In this document: piece by piece, positions 7,809-10,194 of the stretch
How the letters are laid out: every line of letters begins with the position of its first letter
Numbering within the stretch: the first letter of the stretch is position 1
Assembly: GCA_025769875.1 (NCBI GenBank)
Contig: JAGFNK010001364.1
Location: 1 to 10,194, forward strand
Direction of reading: 5' to 3'
Source: Russula earlei
Lineage: Eukaryota; Basidiomycota; Agaricomycetes; Russulales; Russulaceae
DNA length: 10,194 nucleotides
Notes under the pieces: generated by a model
Database searches by the model: none
The model's input: only the letters and a program-made list of their open reading frames with translations
What the model was told of the DNA's origin: nothing
Translations under genes and position numbers: made by a program

Positions 7809-7908
7809 TGTCAAGACTCACTGTTGAACTATCCAGTTCAAGAGCAAGGAGTAAGCTCAAAGACAAGTCGATAGACGTCCAAGATGGCATGGGCAAGGAA
7901 TAGAGTCC
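7809..7908 (-). repeat. Minus-oriented LTR next to G1, part A
   Basis: TGTCAAGACTCACTGTTGAAC at 7809 and onward is the reverse complement of the 3' end of LTR-1, LTR-2 and LTR-O. It stops at 7908 where LTR-2 is inserted and resumes at 8880. Position and orientation make it the likely 5' LTR of minus-strand G1. A reservation: sequence just inside it (GAACCCTTGAATTAAG on the minus strand) does not look like the primer site of the related element D, so it may instead be a separate insertion beside G1. Confidence 0.75.
7904..7908 (+). repeat. Target site duplication AGTCC, left copy
   Basis: AGTCC precedes the TGTCATG start of LTR-2 and recurs at 8875-8879. In other copies of the host LTR the site is a single GGACT (AGTCC on the other strand), followed by the sequence found after 8879, which shows both the empty site and the duplication. 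Confidence 0.92.
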
Positions 7909-8206
7909 TGTCATGAACCATTCCCCGGAGAGGGCCCTTGAAGGACCCTTCCTTATAGGAGGAAACCCAGCCTCTATGGTGTCACCCTGTTCACATGAGC
8001 AAAAGGGGTGAGTAGAGGTGTCCACAATATCGCGCGCGCATTGTTGCACGAGCGATTCTTGGCACAATCAACATACAGCAAGCCCCACTTAAAGGCAACC
8101 CTTCTAGCAACAAAAGATAGTATCAGGGCCTTCCTAAGGACCCTTTGGAACGACCCTAGGAACTCTACAATAGGTGCTAACCTAGTATCAAAGGCCCTAC
8201 AACGCG

Positions 8207-8305
8207 TTATTAGACCAACTCTAATAACTATACAGTAGAACGAACTATAAGGCAACACTAAGGACCTTAATAGAAGTATTAGGGTCGACTCTAAGGACCC
8301 TAATA
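8207..8305. repeat. Two successive inverted repeats in U3 of LTR-2
   Basis: TTATTAGA (8207-8214) pairs with TCTAATAA (8220-8227); TATTAGGGTC (8277-8286) pairs with GACCCTAATA (8296-8305). Both have equivalents in LTR-1 and the second is exact in LTR-O near 2367-2395. They could be paired binding sites or RNA hairpins. Confidence 0.85.
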
Positions 8306-8482
8306 GAACTATATAAGGGCCTTATAAGATAACACTATTCCCTAACCAAACTACAAGTCCTCAAATGACCGGCCCTAAACTAACTAACAGGAAATGAATC
8401 AGGTGCTTGCACGTGCACTAAAGCAGTGAACACGTGGACAATGGAAACTCTTACTCATCAAGAGAAGCTTCTTACTCAGCAG

Positions 8483-8514
8483 CTTACTGAGCATGACTGA
8501 GCATGCTCAGTAAG
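8483..8514. repeat. 13-bp inverted repeat in U3 of LTR-2
   Basis: CTTACTGAGCATG (8483-8495) and CATGCTCAGTAAG (8502-8514), loop ACTGAG; identical arms in all three LTR copies that contain this region. Confidence 0.9.
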
Positions 8515-8597
8515 CGTCCTCCAATTTCTTACTCATCACTCTATTGTGCTTGATAACAAGGTTATAACTTGTTCCCTATTTAGCAGTTCTCTTGTAG

Positions 8598-8641
8598 TAT
8601 ATAAGCGCTCAATAAAGTAGCGGACAGTCCTCAGACTGTCC
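8598..8641 (+). promoter_or_regulatory. LTR-2 core promoter: TATA box, AATAAA and start-site hairpin
   Basis: TATATAA at 8598-8604, AATAAA at 8611-8616, then GGACAGTC (8622-8629), loop CTCA, GACTGTCC (8634-8641). The AATAAA lies before the presumed start of R, where it could specify polyadenylation at the 3' LTR as in other LTR elements. No transcript data are available to fix the start. Confidence 0.7.
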
Positions 8642-8874
8642 ATTTGTTTACGGCACTCTCCATCCCTGGGATACTCCTTTAAGGACCGTCCCCTTGTGAC
8701 TATTCTGGCCTCTTCCCTGCGTGATTGCTCTACTCTCACAGTAACAATACCTCTCTGGTATTTGTTACTACTCTGGACTCTACTCCTTGCCCACGCGGTC
8801 TTGGACGTCTACCGACTCGTCTTCGAGCTTATCCCTTGCTCTTGAACTGGATAGTTCAACAGTGAGTCTTGACA

Positions 8875-8879
8875 AGTCC
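8875..8879 (+). repeat. Target site duplication AGTCC, right copy
   Basis: Directly follows the terminal TTGACA of LTR-2 and matches 7904-7908. Confidence 0.92.
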
Positions 8880-8985
8880 AAAGCAGTAGCAAATACCAAA
8901 GAGGTATAGTTACTGGTAGAGTCAAGCAGGTATGCAGGGAAGAAGCCAGAGTGGTCACAAAGGGGATGGTCCTTAAAGGAGTATC
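8880..8985 (-). repeat. Minus-oriented LTR next to G1, part B
   Basis: AAAGCAGTAGCAAATACC through GGAGTATC is the reverse complement of the R/U5 part of the LTR (compare 3720-3845) and continues part A exactly. It stops at 8985, inside the sequence that elsewhere reads GGAGTATCCCAGGG, where element D begins. About 760 bp of this LTR (its R start and U3) are therefore missing from the window. Confidence 0.9.
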
Positions 8986-9263
8986 TGTTACGAACCAAGG
9001 CCAGGTCCTGGCTGTAGATTGTCCTATTTCACTCAAGAGAGACCTCTCTCACTTTGCATTACCGACTCCCTTCCATTTACTGGGCTATCCCTCCTGCGGT
9101 ACAAGATATCACTATTGCAAAGGCACTATAACACAACCAGGCACCCGTTTCCTAATCGGGTAATCATCGCGTGGCAGCCACATGGCCACCCAGCCACCAA
9201 GGACCCAAAACAGCGGTACAAACTCTTAGAAGCTGTTGCATAAATCATCTGATGTCATCAAGG

Positions 9264-9370
9264 CTCCAATGACATCATGGCTGACTGAGCAACTCCACAG
9301 TGACCTCATAGGCTCACTAAGCGCTCCACAGTGACATCATAATGATGTCATCGCTCCACAATGATCAGTA
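9264..9370 (+). repeat. Four ~30-bp tandem units with CRE-like octamers in the D LTR
   Basis: CTCCA recurs at 9264, 9293, 9324 and 9354 (spacing 29, 31, 30), each followed by a TGA-type site. Together with one just before the array the octamers are TGATGTCA (9250-9257), TGACATCA (9270-9277), TGACCTCA (9301-9308), TGACATCA (9332-9339) and TGATGTCA (9343-9350). They lie about 130-240 bp upstream of the TATA box, a normal enhancer distance. They resemble bZIP (CREB/ATF) sites; binding is inferred. Confidence 0.75.
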
Positions 9371-9486
9371 ATGCGCTCAGTAAGCCTGAAACTTGACACA
9401 AGCAAGTTTATGCCTCTGTAGTCCTATTGGATGGTACCAAAGAGTCTAGAATAGTCTCAGTTCTTTGTAATCGACCCTGTACACTG

Positions 9487-9528
9487 TATATAAGCCCCAA
9501 TGAAGCATGGCAGTCGTCAGACTGTCCA
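9487..9528 (+). promoter_or_regulatory. D LTR core promoter: TATA box and predicted start of R
   Basis: TATATAA at 9487-9493. About 25 nt after it, AGACTGTCCA (9519-9528) is the likely 5' end of the transcript. GGCAGTC (9509-9515) and GACTGTCC (9520-9527) form a weaker version of the hairpin of the sister LTRs. Unlike the others, no AATAAA lies between the two. Confidence 0.65.
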
Positions 9529-9817
9529 TTTGTGATACTCTCATCTTCCTGGGTACTCCCCTGCGACCACTCAGTCTAAAGATTCCCCTCGCTCCAAGGT
9601 ACTCTTCAACGACACGCCTTGTTTAAAGTCCCCCTCGCTACACTGGCCTCCAGCCTTCGCCTTGTCTCTTGCAACACCTACCAGTCCCCATCTGGTACAC
9701 TCCTCAGTCGGTTGGCTCGTCCTCTGTTCAACGCCACCTTCGCCGCGTATCCATCTGTTCCACCCCTTGCCACCTGCTCCTGAGTCCTTAGTGATCAGCA
9801 GTACGTGTCTTGACATC

Positions 9818-9827
9818 TGGACAGTCT
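9818..9827 (+). promoter_or_regulatory. Candidate self-primer binding site of element D
   Basis: TGGACAGTCT begins two bases after the LTR end (9815). It is the exact reverse complement of AGACTGTCCA at 9519-9528, the predicted mRNA 5' end. The match is 10 bp and stops on both sides at those limits. Tf1/sushi elements use their own folded mRNA 5' end (first 11 nt) as primer, and this geometry fits. It also begins TGG like a tRNA primer site, so tRNA priming is the alternative. Confidence 0.6.
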
Positions 9828-9960
9828 CTCATCATCCCTGTATTGACCAGCCAATGCTCAAGTGTCCCACTCCTAACTCCCCCACTTGGTTAACACCTCC
9901 TTGCACCTCCCTTCTCCTCTGCAACCTACCCCAACACACTGCCCTTCGCATCCTCACTGA

Positions 9961-10194
9961 GACCGACCCGGTCGACACATCCTCACCCCTTACATCTTGT
10001 ACTCCCCAACAGCCCCACCATCGTCTCCCAGCATTCCCCAGCCCATTCCTGACCAATTTGTCCCTGTTGGCACTCCCCCTCCAGCACAGAACAAGCAGCA
10101 GCAAGCGGACCATCCTCCCTTGCCTGAAGGCTTCCTCAATCGCCCTCCTTGCACAGCATTCTGGTTCCACCCTCATCAGTACTTCGTCCTTTCC
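9961..10194 (+). CDS. Possible Gag N-terminus of element D, partial, unrecognised
   Basis: A 78-codon open frame follows a TGA at 9958-9960 and reaches the window end without a stop. It reads as Pro/Gln-rich sequence (PTAPPSSPSIPQPIPDQF, PPPAQNKQQQADHPPLP) then PEGFLNRPPCTAFWFHPHQY. Codon third positions favour C and T and the composition looks more natural than the overlapping ATG-led frame from 9854. There is no ATG in this stretch, so the start is upstream behind an indel, or the ATG-led frame is the true one. Gag is inferred only from position after the LTR; no domain is recognised. Confidence 0.3.

Larger units (their letters stand above)
7909..8874 (+). repeat. LTR-2: complete solo LTR, best preserved copy
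   Basis: A 966-bp LTR from TGTCATGAACC to TCTTGACA with a perfect 5-bp target duplication, inserted opposite in orientation to its host LTR. It keeps the most CpG of any layer (about 30 by eye, including CGCGCGCG at 8031-8038) and is probably the youngest of the split LTRs. Inverted repeats include 8207-8214/8220-8227, 8277-8286/8296-8305, 8483-8495/8502-8514 and 8622-8629/8634-8641. Five AAGGACC motifs lie at 7941, 8136, 8260, 8293 and 8681. Open frames on both strands here are not conserved between LTR copies and are not called as genes. Confidence 0.93.
8986..9815 (+). repeat. LTR of element D (plus strand), diverged member of the lineage
   Basis: Starts TGTTACGAACC and ends GTGTCTTGACA. 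The ends, the TATA box, the CAGACTGTCCATTTG block at the start of R and the CTGGG(A)TACTCC block after it match the LTR-1/LTR-2 family, but U3 is different. It is inserted in the minus LTR at 8985. The bases after it (TCTGG) do not repeat those before it (GTATC), so it is not a solo LTR; internal element sequence follows, making it the 5' LTR of a plus-strand element leaving the window. Open frames at 9019-9243 (plus) and 9571-9816 (minus) have no recognisable domain. Confidence 0.82.
9816..10194 (+). mobile_element. Start of the internal region of element D (leaves the window)
   Basis: After the primer-site candidate the plus strand is C-rich and has CpG left (about 8-10 in 380 bp by eye), unlike G1. 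Two plus frames stay open to the window edge: one from an ATG at 9854-9856 (113 codons, no recognisable features) and one from 9961. Position suggests leader and beginning of Gag. Confidence 0.6.

Noticed and set aside
7974..8258. Overlapping open frames on both strands in U3 of LTR-2 (also 8008-8238)
   Set aside because: They are not kept open in LTR-1 at the same place, and LTR U3 is not expected to code.
9571..10176. Minus-strand open frames at 9571-9816 and 9832-10176
   Set aside because: Antisense to the D LTR and its C-rich leader; the G-rich complement makes long open frames easily and no domain is seen.

Overview
This window looks like a transposable-element graveyard from a basidiomycete fungus, most likely an Agaricomycete; I see no host gene, tRNA, rRNA or CRISPR array. 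The assignment rests on protein flavour: the Ty1/copia reverse transcriptase has the 'LAVHVxDC' style of the YxDD box common in mushroom copia elements, and the Ty3/gypsy Gag-Pol has a mushroom-type Gag ('FNLYWG...') and protease ('TSNQGG...LGEDRMILGYP'). Species cannot be named from the sequence.

Layout, left to right. (1) 1-2112: the 3' two-fifths of a Ty1/copia element on the minus strand (linker, reverse transcriptase, RNase H, polypurine-like tract and the first bases of its 3' LTR), disabled by in-frame stops and compensating frameshifts. (2) 2113-2361: unassigned, CpG-free sequence with a TATA-like box. (3) 2362-3940: a 5'-truncated plus-strand LTR ('LTR-O') split by a complete solo LTR of the same family ('LTR-1', 2564-3528), flanked by the 5-bp duplication CCTTC. 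(4) 3941-7808: a badly decayed minus-strand Ty3/gypsy Gag-Pol ('G1'), running from proline-rich Gag through zinc knuckle, protease, RT and RNase H to the integrase zinc-finger region, where LTR-O cuts it off. (5) 7809-7908 plus 8880-8985: one minus-oriented LTR next to G1, split by a second complete solo LTR ('LTR-2', 7909-8874) with target duplication AGTCC. (6) 8986-10194: a related but diverged plus-strand element ('D') inserted into the same LTR. Its 830-bp LTR is complete; a 10-nt site just downstream is the exact complement of the predicted mRNA 5' end, and open C-rich sequence then runs off the window.

Two themes link the pieces. First, CpG decay: by eye the copia and G1 bodies have roughly 15 and 20 CpGs in about 2.1 kb and 3.9 kb, while the two solo LTRs keep about 20-30 each in under 1 kb. 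CpG-to-TpG/CpA changes account for the catalytic lesions in both polymerases and the G1 protease. This fits CpG methylation and deamination (or a RIP-like process) and ranks the layers by age. Second, self-nesting: three insertions of this LTR lineage sit inside earlier LTRs of the same lineage.

The most interesting candidate system is element D: apparent self-primed (Tf1/sushi-like) reverse transcription signals, plus an LTR U3 array of four ~30-bp repeats built around CRE-like TGAYRTCA octamers. Coordinates are hand-derived; junctions without a target duplication carry a few bases of uncertainty. Counts are by eye.
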